A stretch of DNA of 64,000 bases from G963665085 sp963665085 (GTDB taxonomy: Bacteria > Bacteroidota > Bacteroidia > Bacteroidales > JAAAOM01). The position numbers were made by a program, and so were the translations under genes. The DNA is taken from the NCBI GenBank assembly GCA_963665085.2, contig CAXXXS010000002.1, positions 310,001-374,000 of the forward strand, written 5' to 3'. The notes beneath the pieces are model-generated. The model searched no databases. It was not told where the DNA came from and saw only the letters and a program-made list of their open reading frames with translations. Below are positions 20,436 to 29,338 of this stretch, piece after piece. Every line of letters begins with the position of its first letter. The first letter of the stretch is position 1.

Positions 20436-21365
20436 ATGAAAATTACAGTTGTTGGAGCTGGTAATGTTGGTGCTACTTGTGCAAATGTATTAGCAGAAAA
20501 AGACGTTGCCAATGAAATTATCTTAATTGATATCAAAGAAGGTTTAGCTGAAGGTAAAGCTCTTGATATGTGGCAAACTGCACCAATTAACAGATTTAAT
20601 GCAAAACCAAAGGGCGTTACAAACGATTATGAAGCAACAGCAGGTTCTGAAGTTGTTGTTATTACTTCTGGTTTACCAAGAAAACCTGGTATGAGTCGTG
20701 ATGATCTTATCGGTACAAACGCCAAAATTGTAAAATCAGTTACGGAGAATATTATTAAGTATTCACCAAATGCAACCATCATTATAGTTTCAAATCCTCT
20801 TGATGTAATGACTTATCAAGCTTATTTATCTGCAAAATTACCTAGTAACAAAGTTATGGGTATGGCTGGTGTACTTGACACAGGTCGTTATAGAGCATTT
20901 TTAGCTGATGCTTTAAATATTTCTCCAAAAGATATCCAAGCAGTTCTAATGGGTGGACATGGAGATACAATGGTCCCACTTCCAAGATATACTACAGTAA
21001 GTGGTATTCCTGTAACAGAACTTATTGATAAAGATACTCTTGATGCTATCATTGAGCGTACAAAATACGGTGGAGGAGAACTTGTAAAACTTATGGGCAC
21101 TTCTGCTTGGTATGCTCCTGGTGCTGCTGCTGCTCGTATGGCTGAAGCTATCGTAAAAGATCAAAAACGTATTTTCCCTGTATGTGTGAAACTTGAAGGT
21201 CAATACGGCTTGAATGATGTATTTGTTGGTGTTCCTGTAATCCTTGGAAAAGGTGGCGTTGAAAAAGTCATTGAATTAAAATTAAATGACGAAGAAATGG
21301 AATTATTAAAAGCATCTGCCGAGCATGTTAAAGAAGTAATGGCTGTTCTTGATAATATGAATTAA
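20436..21365 (+). CDS. mdh: Malate dehydrogenase
   Basis: A 309-residue NAD-dependent malate dehydrogenase of the LDH-like class; it interconverts malate and oxaloacetate in the TCA cycle. The Rossmann motif is VGAGNVGATCAN, and the adenine-ribose acidic residue is in IILIDIKEG. The substrate arginines are in LPRKPGMSRDD, and the catalytic histidine is in MGGHGDTMVP. Length is standard. It is a single-gene unit with its own promoter-like element and a strong hairpin terminator shared with the convergent DUF1015 gene. Confidence 0.97.
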   Translation: MKITVVGAGNVGATCANVLAEKDVANEIILIDIKEGLAEGKALDMWQTAPINRFNAKPKGVTNDYEATAGSEVVVITSGLPRKPGMSRDDLIGTNAKIVKSVTENIIKYSPNATIIIVSNPLDVMTYQAYLSAKLPSNKVMGMAGVLDTGRYRAFLADALNISPKDIQAVLMGGHGDTMVPLPRYTTVSGIPVTELIDKDTLDAIIERTKYGGGELVKLMGTSAWYAPGAAAARMAEAIVKDQKRIFPVCVKLEGQYGLNDVFVGVPVILGKGGVEKVIELKLNDEEMELLKASAEHVKEVMAVLDNMN

Positions 21366-21387
21366 TCAAAAGAACAATTATAAAAAT

Positions 21388-21420
21388 AAAAAAGGGTGAA
21401 ATTAATTCACCCTTTTTTTT
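21388..21420. terminator. Bidirectional rho-independent terminator
   Basis: The stem GGGTGAA (21394-21400) / TTCACCC (21406-21412) with a 5-nt loop is flanked by an A-tract on the left and eight Ts on the right, so it can act in both directions. It separates mdh from the convergent DUF1015 gene, whose stop codon lies in the T-tract. Confidence 0.88.
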
Positions 21421-22666
21421 ATTCTATCGAATGCAATATAAGTCCACTGCGTAATTTTGGTTCGAACCAGGTTGTTTTGGGAGGCATAATTTCTCCAGCA
21501 TCGGCAATATTTATAAGTTGTTGCATTGATACAGGGAAAAGGGCAAAAGCAACGGCCATTTCTCCTGAATCAACACGTTTCTTCAATTCGCCTAATCCTC
21601 TTATTCCTCCAACAAAATCAATACGTTTAGACTTTCTTAAATCTTTAATATCTAAAACAGGTTCAAGAATATATTTTGATAATACTGTTACATCTAAAGA
21701 ATCAATCGGATCTTCATCGTTGAAAGTCCCTTCATTTGCATTCATCAAATACCATTTCCCATCAAGATACATAGAAAATTGGTGAACAGTTGCTGGTTTT
21801 AATTCTTCTTCAGAAACTTTAACAATTTCAAAATTTGCTTTTATTTTCTCTACAAAACCTTCTTTTGATAAATCATTCAAATCTTGTACAACCCTGTTAT
21901 AATCAATTATTGTAAGTTGGCTTGCAGGAAAATGTACGGCAAGAAAATAGTTATATTCCTCATTACCTGCATGACTTCCATTTTGCTTTTTTCTTTCCTC
22001 TCCAACATGCGCTGCTGCAGCAGTTCTATGATGGCCATCGGCAACATACGTAAATGGGACTTCATTCTTAAATGTATCTTCTATTGTTTTAATTGATGTT
22101 TTATCATCAATCACCCAAAGCTGATGTGCTATTCCATCATCGGCTGTAAAATCATATTCTGGCTCGTTTTTGATTACTTCATTTACTATTGAATCAATTG
22201 TCTTATTATCAGGGTAACTAAAAAAAACGGGTTCTAGTTGACAATCAGTATACCGGATAATATTTTTTCGGTCTTCTTCTTTATCTGGCCTGGTAAGCTC
22301 ATGCTTTTTTACGATATCTTTTAAATAATCATCTACTGCTGCTACACCTACTAAACCATATTGAGTTTTACCCCAAAATGTTTGTGCATAAACATAATAA
22401 CAATCTTCACTTTCCTGAAATAACGTTCCTTCTTTAATAAAAGAATTAAGATTTGATTTTGCTTTCAGGTAAACTTCTTCAGAGTAATGATCCACATCAT
22501 CAGGCAAATCTATTTCTGGCTTAATAATATGATAAAACGATAGTTTATTATCTCCAGCTTCTTGTTTTGCTTCTTCGGAATTTAATACATCATAAGGTCT
22601 TGATGCTACTTTTTGAGCAAGTTCTTTTTTGGGGCGAATTCCCTGAAAAGGTTTAACAGTTGCCAT
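21419..22666 (-). CDS. DUF1015-family protein
   Basis: A 415-residue protein that matches DUF1015 along its length: MATVKPFQGIRPKKELAQKVASRPYDVL at the N-terminus, a central VADGHHRTAAA motif and a C-terminal region around RSKRIDFVGGIRG. The DGHHR motif suggests a ParB/SerK-like nucleotide-using fold (known of related proteins; an inference here). Some family members occur near serine metabolism genes, but no such gene is present. There is no signal peptide. Confidence 0.88.
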   Translation of the reverse strand: MATVKPFQGIRPKKELAQKVASRPYDVLNSEEAKQEAGDNKLSFYHIIKPEIDLPDDVDHYSEEVYLKAKSNLNSFIKEGTLFQESEDCYYVYAQTFWGKTQYGLVGVAAVDDYLKDIVKKHELTRPDKEEDRKNIIRYTDCQLEPVFFSYPDNKTIDSIVNEVIKNEPEYDFTADDGIAHQLWVIDDKTSIKTIEDTFKNEVPFTYVADGHHRTAAAAHVGEERKKQNGSHAGNEEYNYFLAVHFPASQLTIIDYNRVVQDLNDLSKEGFVEKIKANFEIVKVSEEELKPATVHQFSMYLDGKWYLMNANEGTFNDEDPIDSLDVTVLSKYILEPVLDIKDLRKSKRIDFVGGIRGLGELKKRVDSGEMAVAFALFPVSMQQLINIADAGEIMPPKTTWFEPKLRSGLILHSIE

Positions 22667-22796
22667 ATTTTTTAATTTATAATTTTAGGTCAAAGAAACG
22701 TCTTTTGACAAAAGCAAAAAAGAGATTCAAAAAAATTTTATTCACTTTTCATAGTTGAAATATTTTTCTCATCCCCAACTGAATTTTGAATATATA

Positions 22797-24560
22797 TTAA
22801 TTAATGATGGCTTCGATGATGGTTCGTCTATTTAACTTTCTTCCTGCGGGATTATCCGAACCATCTTCTTTGTTATTTGGTGCTTCGGGTCCTGCTTCTC
22901 CTTTACCTGAGCATTCAATAATAGATTCTGCGACACCTTTTGAAACAATGTAATCTTTTGTAAAAATTGCCCTGTTTGTAGATAGAACTTTATTGTAAGC
23001 TTCTGTTCCCAGATTATCCGTATACGAGGTAATCTTAATTGATTTAAATCCAGGGGTTTTTATTTTACTAACAATAAAAGTATCAATCAATGGTAAAAAC
23101 TCATCAACCAATTCTATCTCATCAAACTCATGGTATAAAGTAATTTTAATAATACTATCTGATACTTGTTCGATATTAAAATTACTTTCTTCTTTGATGG
23201 TTTTTTCCTCTGAAACTTCATCATCAATCTCTATATCATTCTTCTTGTCCACTTGATTTTCTTTCCCTGTTTCCAGTTTTGCAGTCAAGCTTTCTTCCCT
23301 AATCCTTGTCAAGAACCTGGTTTTGTAAAACTCATCATAGAAATGTGGTGAATAAATATTTCTGGAACTATTTCTGTTCGACGCCCAGAAATATGCATCT
23401 TGGTATTGAATAAAATAATATTCATCATAATTTGTGTTAATCTCAGTGCCCAGATTATAAAAATCTTCCCAGCTTCTTCCCTCTCCTTTTATCCAAAAAA
23501 TATCATACCCACCAAATCCCGGCCATCCATCAGAACTAAAATACAATACCCCTTCTTCATTATCATAATAAGGAGAAAACTCATTACCTGCAGTATTTAC
23601 TTTACTGCCAAGATTCTTCGCCTCTCTGTAACTTCCTTTTTTACTGTTATACTCCGTATACCAAATATCCCATCCTCCTTTACCTTCAGGCCTGTCTGAA
23701 ACAAAATAAATTATTGTTTCTCCATTTTTACTGTTTTGCGAAACGGCAGGAAGAAGAGAATTAAATTCCTCGTGATTAACAATTTGAGGTAATTTAACAC
23801 AATCAGCCCATTCTCCGTCTTTTTTAATACAGCTATATAATGAAGCAACATATTCTCCCTTAGGGTTCTTATCATATTTTGAGAAGAAAAATTTTTCATT
23901 ATCCTGAGTAAAAAAGATATTGGGTAAACTTGCTTCATCCTTATTTAGAAGATCGAGTAGCCCTTCAATGCTATTTAACTGCCATTTAAATTTCTCCCCC
24001 AAAAAAACGATTCGCTTTCCATCTATAAATGGATGGTTGTAAACCCCATTTAAATCTAACGTTGATTCATAGTTAACCTTCAAACTATCAAAATCAGACA
24101 TGAAAAGATTAACGCCATCAATATAATTACCATTTAACTTCTTTATATAATTTTTATCCTTCCCAGGATCAAATTCCCTGTTAAACCTATCAAAGGAACG
24201 TTTTGCAAGATTTACATCACCTGATTCCATTGCAGCTTTGCCAAAAGAAAGAAGGGCAAGTATATTTCTATTTACATCTTGTTCATATAATAATTTATAC
24301 CATCTCATTGCACTCTCGTAATCTCGAATTTCCAGGTATACAGAAGCTAATTCAAAACCAACTTTTGTACTTGTTGGTTTTCTGTTTAAATACTCCTCAT
24401 AACATTCTATTACCTTTACATAATCAGAAACGACAAGTGCTTCTTCTGCTGTTTGCAGAAGTTTTGTATTGGATAGATTCTTTATGTCCTGAGCATCTGA
24501 CAAATTAGTAAACACTAAAAAACATATGAAAAAAACCCATAAATGACGCCAATTTCCCAA
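22797..24560 (-). CDS. TPR / beta-propeller / OmpA-domain outer-membrane-associated protein
   Basis: A 587-residue exported protein with a signal peptide (1-23). It has TPR-like helices at about 30-130 and a WD40-like PD40 propeller at about 180-420, with repeats such as 'IIYFVSDRPEGKGGWDIWY' and 'LYFSSDGWPGFGGYDIFW'. An acidic linker leads to a C-terminal OmpA peptidoglycan-binding domain (about 470-587, TDNLGTEAYNKVLSTNRA and NRR). This order resembles PorE-type T9SS accessory proteins, which link the secretion apparatus to peptidoglycan, but it lacks the carboxypeptidase-like domain of PorE. It is a separate unit, divergent from pfkA. Confidence 0.85.
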   Translation of the reverse strand: MGNWRHLWVFFICFLVFTNLSDAQDIKNLSNTKLLQTAEEALVVSDYVKVIECYEEYLNRKPTSTKVGFELASVYLEIRDYESAMRWYKLLYEQDVNRNILALLSFGKAAMESGDVNLAKRSFDRFNREFDPGKDKNYIKKLNGNYIDGVNLFMSDFDSLKVNYESTLDLNGVYNHPFIDGKRIVFLGEKFKWQLNSIEGLLDLLNKDEASLPNIFFTQDNEKFFFSKYDKNPKGEYVASLYSCIKKDGEWADCVKLPQIVNHEEFNSLLPAVSQNSKNGETIIYFVSDRPEGKGGWDIWYTEYNSKKGSYREAKNLGSKVNTAGNEFSPYYDNEEGVLYFSSDGWPGFGGYDIFWIKGEGRSWEDFYNLGTEINTNYDEYYFIQYQDAYFWASNRNSSRNIYSPHFYDEFYKTRFLTRIREESLTAKLETGKENQVDKKNDIEIDDEVSEEKTIKEESNFNIEQVSDSIIKITLYHEFDEIELVDEFLPLIDTFIVSKIKTPGFKSIKITSYTDNLGTEAYNKVLSTNRAIFTKDYIVSKGVAESIIECSGKGEAGPEAPNNKEDGSDNPAGRKLNRRTIIEAIIN

Positions 24561-24661
24561 TCTTTATGCTAGATTTAATTTTTATTTAAAGTACTAAAAT
24601 ATCCTTGTGTAGCAATTTTAATTAAATTCGGCTACATTGCGAACAAAAATATCTTATAAAT

Positions 24662-25999
24662 ATGACCAAAACGTTAATAAATGACGAATTCAAAGTTCCT
24701 TCGTTAGGAAAATGCACCGTAAAGTCTCCAGTACAATTATCACATAAACAAGGAGATGGTGTTTTTGACTATATTGAAGAAGGTGACAGAGTCTTATTTG
24801 AAAATACATTAACCAGTTTTTTAAAATACAAGGAAAAAGAAGAAAATCCTTTTTCGTTTGAAAAAGCTGGTCCTCTTGAAAATATATATTTTGATCCTGC
24901 TAAAACTAAAGTTGCTATAGTTACCTGTGGAGGATTATGTCCCGGTCTAAACAATGTTATCAGGGCCCTGGTAATGCAGCTTTATTATCGGTATAAAGTA
25001 ACCCGGATTTTTGGTGTTCGTTATGGATATGCAGGATTTATACCTGAGTATGGAGAACCTTTTATTGAATTACATCCTGAAAATGTTGACAATATACATA
25101 CAAACGGAGGTACTATCCTGGGTTCATCCAGAGGTCAGCAAGACATAGCCGAGATTGTTAATGCACTTGACAGAATGAACATTAACATTTTATTTACTAT
25201 TGGTGGCGACGGCACACTTCGTGGTTCCCAGGCAATTTATGAAGAAATCACAAAACGTAATCTTAAAATCTCTGTTGCCGGAATTCCAAAAACAATTGAT
25301 AACGATATTAATTTTATTGAAAAATCATTTGGTTTTGAAACTGCTGTAGATATAGCTTCTGATATTATTCGGGATGCTCATAACGAGGCAAAAGGGGCAT
25401 ACAATGGAATTGCAATTGTTAAACTTATGGGAAGAGACTCTGGCTTTATCGCTGCTAATGCTGCTCTCTCCTCACCCGACGCAAATTTTGTTATTGTTCC
25501 TGAAATGGTTGATTTTGACTTATATGGTCCGAATGGATTTTTAGAAGTCCTTAGAAAAAGACTTGAAGAAAAACACCATGCCTTAATTGTTCTTGCAGAA
25601 GGTGCCGGACAATTTCTTTTTGAAAATGAAGAGAAAGAAAAAGATGCATCCGGAAACATAAAATATTCTGATATTGGTCTTTACCTAAAAGAAAAAATAA
25701 CAGAAGAATTCAAACGTATAAATTTCTCGCATACTATTAAATATATTGATCCCAGTTATATAATTCGTAGTGCCCCGGCAAATGCCAGTGATAGTAAGTT
25801 TTGTATTCAATTAGCACAAAACGCTGTACATGCGGCAATGGCAGGAAAAACCGGTTTTGTTGTAGGCAACTGGAGAAACAGTTTTACCTTGCTACCAACA
25901 ACACTAGCAATAAAACAAAGAAATAAAATTAATCTTGAAGGAGAACTCTGGTATAATGTACTTGAAGTTACTGGTCAACCTGTAAAAATGAAAAATTAG
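24662..25999 (+). CDS. pfkA: ATP-dependent 6-phosphofructokinase
   Basis: A 445-residue phosphofructokinase of the long, plant/trypanosome-like clade. The N-terminal extension is about 80 residues. The phosphate loop is VTCGGLCPGLNN and GGDGT is at 181-185; glycine at the fourth position marks the ATP-using type, where PPi enzymes have aspartate. The catalytic PKTIDND is at 209-215, with K210 as in clade X enzymes. MGRDSG is at 256-261. It phosphorylates fructose-6-phosphate in glycolysis. The gene ends 6 bp before the convergent DUF302 gene. Confidence 0.93.
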   Translation: MTKTLINDEFKVPSLGKCTVKSPVQLSHKQGDGVFDYIEEGDRVLFENTLTSFLKYKEKEENPFSFEKAGPLENIYFDPAKTKVAIVTCGGLCPGLNNVIRALVMQLYYRYKVTRIFGVRYGYAGFIPEYGEPFIELHPENVDNIHTNGGTILGSSRGQQDIAEIVNALDRMNINILFTIGGDGTLRGSQAIYEEITKRNLKISVAGIPKTIDNDINFIEKSFGFETAVDIASDIIRDAHNEAKGAYNGIAIVKLMGRDSGFIAANAALSSPDANFVIVPEMVDFDLYGPNGFLEVLRKRLEEKHHALIVLAEGAGQFLFENEEKEKDASGNIKYSDIGLYLKEKITEEFKRINFSHTIKYIDPSYIIRSAPANASDSKFCIQLAQNAVHAAMAGKTGFVVGNWRNSFTLLPTTLAIKQRNKINLEGELWYNVLEVTGQPVKMKN

Positions 26000-26026
26000 G
26001 AGCGATTATAATCCTTCAATCGCTTC
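26000..26026 (+). terminator. Probable pfkA terminator overlapping the end of the DUF302 gene
   Basis: The stem GGAGCGATT / AATCGCTTC (one G-U pair) immediately follows the pfkA stop and is followed by a T-rich run. It overlaps the last codons of the opposite-strand DUF302 gene. Confidence 0.55.
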
Positions 26027-26392
26027 TTTTATACTTGTATTTACTTCTTTTGCAATATTAACCAACTCTTCTCCTCCAAAATTTTGCATCATTGACAGGG
26101 CATCTACAGCAGCAACTTCGGTTTTATTATCACCTTGATCAATTACAATAACATTACAGGGCAAAAGGATACCAAGTTTATCATCAACCTGGATTGCTTT
26201 ATGTGCAAAACCAGGATTACATACACCATAAATGGTGTATCGTTTAAAATCAATACCAAGTTTTTCTTTAAACTTTTCGTCCATCTTTATTTCTGAAACA
26301 ACCCCAAAACCATGTTGCTTGAATTTATCCAGGGCTTTTTGAGTAATCATGTCAAAACTACCTTCTACTACTTTTGAAAAATAATAATTCAT
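26006..26392 (-). CDS. DUF302 domain protein
   Basis: A 128-residue protein matching DUF302 over its whole length: 'MITQKALDKFKQHGFGVVSEIKMDEKF' split across the first half, YGVCNPGFAHKAI, and GILLPCNVIVID. The cysteine in LLPCNVIV is a common DUF302 feature. There is no signal peptide or membrane segment. The role is unknown; family members are linked to redox or sulfur contexts in other genomes. It is a single gene between convergent pfkA and the divergent zinc protease. Confidence 0.88.
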   Translation of the reverse strand: MNYYFSKVVEGSFDMITQKALDKFKQHGFGVVSEIKMDEKFKEKLGIDFKRYTIYGVCNPGFAHKAIQVDDKLGILLPCNVIVIDQGDNKTEVAAVDALSMMQNFGGEELVNIAKEVNTSIKEAIEGL

Positions 26393-26551
26393 TGTATTAT
26401 ATTTTTGATATTCAAAACAAATTGGAAAGCAAAAAGTTTGATTTTTTTAGCTACCTCAAAGAATAATGACAGTTTGACATTTAAAAACTAAAAAATCAAT
26501 TTGGAAAATTTTTTGTTATGTATAAAAATATAACTTTTAAAATGAATTAAA

Positions 26552-27244
26552 ATGTATCTAATAATATTTGTAACATTTATGGTTGCCAGTTTAATAGTAA
26601 GCGGGCGGTTGAAGTCTAAATTTAAAAAATATTCGAAAGTACCTATCAATTATGGACTAACAGGAAAAGAGGTAGCAGAAAAGATGCTTCGCGATAATGG
26701 TATCTATGATGTTCAGGTGATCTCAGTAGCCGGACAGTTAACGGATCATTACAATCCTTCAACAAAAACAGTAAATCTAAGTCAGGAAGTTTATTATGGA
26801 CAGAGTGTTTCTGCAGCAGCAGTTGCTGCACATGAATGCGGGCATGCTGTTCAACATGCTACTGCCTATACTTGGTTAAATCTGCGTACAGCATTGGTAC
26901 CTTTGCAAAATGTTAGTGCAAAAGTTCTTAATACAATTTTTATAATGATGTTTCTTGGAGCATTTATCCTTCCTACTTTAATTCCAATGCAACTGGCATT
27001 TTTAATTATTATTGCAGCATATTCAGTTTTCACATTGTTTGCAATAATTACCTTACCGGTTGAATTTGATGCAAGCAGAAGGGCATTAGTATGGCTTAAC
27101 GGAGCTGGAATTACTGGTTATGGAACACATGAAAAAGCCCAAGATGCTTTAAAATGGGCAGCTTACACTTATGTTGTTGCAGCACTGGCATCAATAGCAA
27201 CATTATTGTATTATGTGATGTTGTTTATGGGATCGAGAGATTAA
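26552..27244 (+). CDS. YugP-like membrane zinc metallopeptidase
   Basis: A 230-residue inner-membrane metalloprotease of the YugP / Zn_peptidase_2 family. TM1 is at 1-18. The zinc motif HECGH is at 94-98, followed by two central membrane helices (about 125-165) and a C-terminal helix near 205-225. 'YGQSVSAAAVAAHECGHAVQ' around the active site is family-typical. Substrate unknown; membrane protein quality control is plausible. A strong terminator follows. Confidence 0.9.
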   Translation: MYLIIFVTFMVASLIVSGRLKSKFKKYSKVPINYGLTGKEVAEKMLRDNGIYDVQVISVAGQLTDHYNPSTKTVNLSQEVYYGQSVSAAAVAAHECGHAVQHATAYTWLNLRTALVPLQNVSAKVLNTIFIMMFLGAFILPTLIPMQLAFLIIIAAYSVFTLFAIITLPVEFDASRRALVWLNGAGITGYGTHEKAQDALKWAAYTYVVAALASIATLLYYVMLFMGSRD

Positions 27245-27319
27245 TAAAGATTTATGAATGATTATTTTTGATTTTCGAACTCAGATTTCAAAAACATAAA
27301 ATTCAATATTCATTAAAAT

Positions 27320-27358
27320 AAAAAAAGTCTGGCTGTAACAATCTGTCAGACTTTTTTT
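27320..27358 (+). terminator. Rho-independent terminator after the zinc protease gene
   Basis: The arms 27320-27331 (A-tract plus GTCTG) and 27347-27358 (CAGAC plus T-tract) form a 12-bp stem with a 15-nt loop and end in seven Ts. Confidence 0.85.
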
Positions 27359-27637
27359 ATATTCACTTGAAAGAAAAATAACTTCCCTTTTTACCTCAAA
27401 ACTATAGCCTAATCCTTTTTCCTATAATGAAAATTGAAGTAATAAGTACTATCAAAATACAAAGCCTTCCCCACAGATACTAAAGCCACCCCAATGTTAT
27501 ACGGTTTTTAGTTACCGTGAAATAGCGATCTCCCAACAAATAAACAATAAGTATACAAAATAATACTTCTATAAAAACAAAATAGTCCATAAAGAAAACC
27601 TTATGGACTATTTAATAATTATGAAATCAGAAATATT
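27359..27637. other. Intergenic region with a possible broken small membrane-protein frame
   Basis: There is no standard gene here. On the minus strand an ATG at 27590 opens a 36-codon frame (MDYFVFIEVLFCILIVYLLG...) that ends at a TAG at 27480-27482. The same frame continues for 25 more codons with another hydrophobic segment (LCILIVLITSIFIIGKRIRL) to 27402. It may be a decayed two-helix protein with a Trp-to-stop change, or chance in T-rich sequence. Confidence 0.3.
27580..27613 (-). terminator. Terminator-like 13-bp hairpin downstream of the SusD gene
   Basis: The arms 27580-27592 and 27601-27613 are perfectly complementary (AAATAGTCCATAA / TTATGGACTATTT) around an 8-nt loop. On the minus strand the stem is followed by TGTTTTTAT, and it begins 24 bp after the SusD gene stop. 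The stem is AT-rich but long. Confidence 0.7.
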
Positions 27638-29338
27638 CTATTTTGCCCACCAAAGCTTAGTTGACTGGGTATCTTCTCCCTGTACAGCCACAGCAGCAGA
27701 ATAATTCGTACCATTGTTATTTGCAGCACTTGTTCCGTAACGCATTCTTTGTGGATACTTACCATTAATATCACCTAAACCATAAATATCTGAATCAGAC
27801 ACACCGTCAGCTAAAACAGATGGATATCCCATATCCCGTACAATTGCCCAAGCTTCAAAACCATCTGTGTAGGCAGCTATCCAACGTTGAGTTGCAATTT
27901 TTTCGAGTTTTTCATCATCTGAACCTGAAAGCGTTGCCATTTCTTCTTCTGCTAGATATGTTGAAATGTCTGCATCACTAACACTCCAAAGTAACATTGC
28001 CTGACGAATACCTTCCTGATAAAGTGTATTTGCATCTCCAGAACCTAAACCACGAACAGCAGCCTCTGCTTGTAGGAAATATGCTTCTGCAGTTGACATA
28101 ACTAATTCAGCTCTTATATCTCCATCGTTTTTAGCCATTGTAATTTCTTCTGCCGGAGTAGAAAAGAATTCGTAGGCTACATACGATTTAATTTTACTAT
28201 TCATACGAGTTGGTTGACCTACATAATAAACATCCTGTGGCATTGTTATCTGAACATCACCGTTAACAGAATCTTCACGAGTATATTCTACACCTGCATC
28301 ATCTAATACACTAAGAATAAAATCAACTCGCTTATCATGATTATCTGCCTCGATGCCTTCTGGTTTTGTAAGCTTTACCTTTCCACCTGCCGCAGGTTGA
28401 GCATAAATTTTAAGCCTAGGATCATTGTTATCTCTTAGCAGATCAATTAAAGTTTTTCCAACTGTCCAATCTGAACCTTCACCGAAGTTATGCCATACAT
28501 CACCATAACAAGCACTGGTCCACTGAGAGATTTCCATATCTTTCTCCATCATAACGTTATCACTTTCAGAAGATAATAAATCTTCGTCAAGAGCTTCTGT
28601 AATTGCAGTCTCAGCAAAATCTGCTCCATCAGCACCATATGCCCGCATTGCAATTCTTAATTTAAGCGTATTAGCGATTTTTTTCCATTTTGTAAGATCA
28701 CCACCACAATACACATCATTTTCACCTAAATCATCAATACCGGCACCAGTTACAGTTGCATCACCGATGGTTGCCATAGCAGCATCCAATTCATCGATGA
28801 TTCCGGCATAAATTGTTGCCTGGCTATCATATTTTGGTAACGTGATATCCGGATCAGTAGCCTCTGTATAAGGTATCATTCCAAATACATCGGTGTACAT
28901 TTGAAAATACAATCCTCGGATAATCTGACCAACTGCATACATATACTCGTTTTCAAATTCACCACCTACTTTTGTCAAAGACATAAAATTATCTAAATCT
29001 CCGATATATGATTCCAGCCAATCCCAAGCAGCATCAGTATAACCGCTGCTATAGCTATAACCAAGTTCATCTGACCACCAACTTGCATCCATTCCAAAAC
29101 AAAATTGTCCTGCATATCTGTCAGCATGTATTAATTGAGCTCTCCAATAAGGATATCTGTCAGGCGCATACAACTTATATTGAGGAGTTGTTAAGAAATA
29201 TTTAGCACTTACTTCCTCTGTAGTAAAACCTGTAGGATTTGTATTAATATCGTTAAAGTTTTCAGTACAATTGCTTAAAACAATCGCTGCTCCGATAACA
29301 ATGAATATTTTATATATATTTTTCATAGTTTTAATCAT
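27638..29338 (-). CDS. SusD/RagB-like nutrient-binding lipoprotein
   Basis: A 566-residue outer-membrane lipoprotein of the SusD-like_2 type. The lipoprotein signal ends in LSNC with C24 lipidated, followed by ENFNDINTNPTGF, typical of this family. TPR-like helices are spread through the chain, and a C-terminal region (RWIAAYTDGFEAWAIVRDMGYP) is also typical. It caps the TonB-dependent SusC-like barrel encoded directly upstream and binds the incoming nutrient; the ligand is not identifiable. Its first ATG overlaps the SusC gene stop as TAATG; an in-frame ATG at 29326 is also possible. Confidence 0.93.
   Translation of the reverse strand: MIKTMKNIYKIFIVIGAAIVLSNCTENFNDINTNPTGFTTEEVSAKYFLTTPQYKLYAPDRYPYWRAQLIHADRYAGQFCFGMDASWWSDELGYSYSSGYTDAAWDWLESYIGDLDNFMSLTKVGGEFENEYMYAVGQIIRGLYFQMYTDVFGMIPYTEATDPDITLPKYDSQATIYAGIIDELDAAMATIGDATVTGAGIDDLGENDVYCGGDLTKWKKIANTLKLRIAMRAYGADGADFAETAITEALDEDLLSSESDNVMMEKDMEISQWTSACYGDVWHNFGEGSDWTVGKTLIDLLRDNNDPRLKIYAQPAAGGKVKLTKPEGIEADNHDKRVDFILSVLDDAGVEYTREDSVNGDVQITMPQDVYYVGQPTRMNSKIKSYVAYEFFSTPAEEITMAKNDGDIRAELVMSTAEAYFLQAEAAVRGLGSGDANTLYQEGIRQAMLLWSVSDADISTYLAEEEMATLSGSDDEKLEKIATQRWIAAYTDGFEAWAIVRDMGYPSVLADGVSDSDIYGLGDINGKYPQRMRYGTSAANNNGTNYSAAVAVQGEDTQSTKLWWAK

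Noticed and set aside
21459..21475. GGTTCGAACC, resembling a tRNA T-loop
   Set aside because: It is inside the DUF1015 coding sequence and no acceptor, D or anticodon arms surround it.
21396..21785. Plus-strand reading frame of 129 codons after mdh
   Set aside because: It overlaps the terminator and the convincing DUF1015 gene on the other strand.
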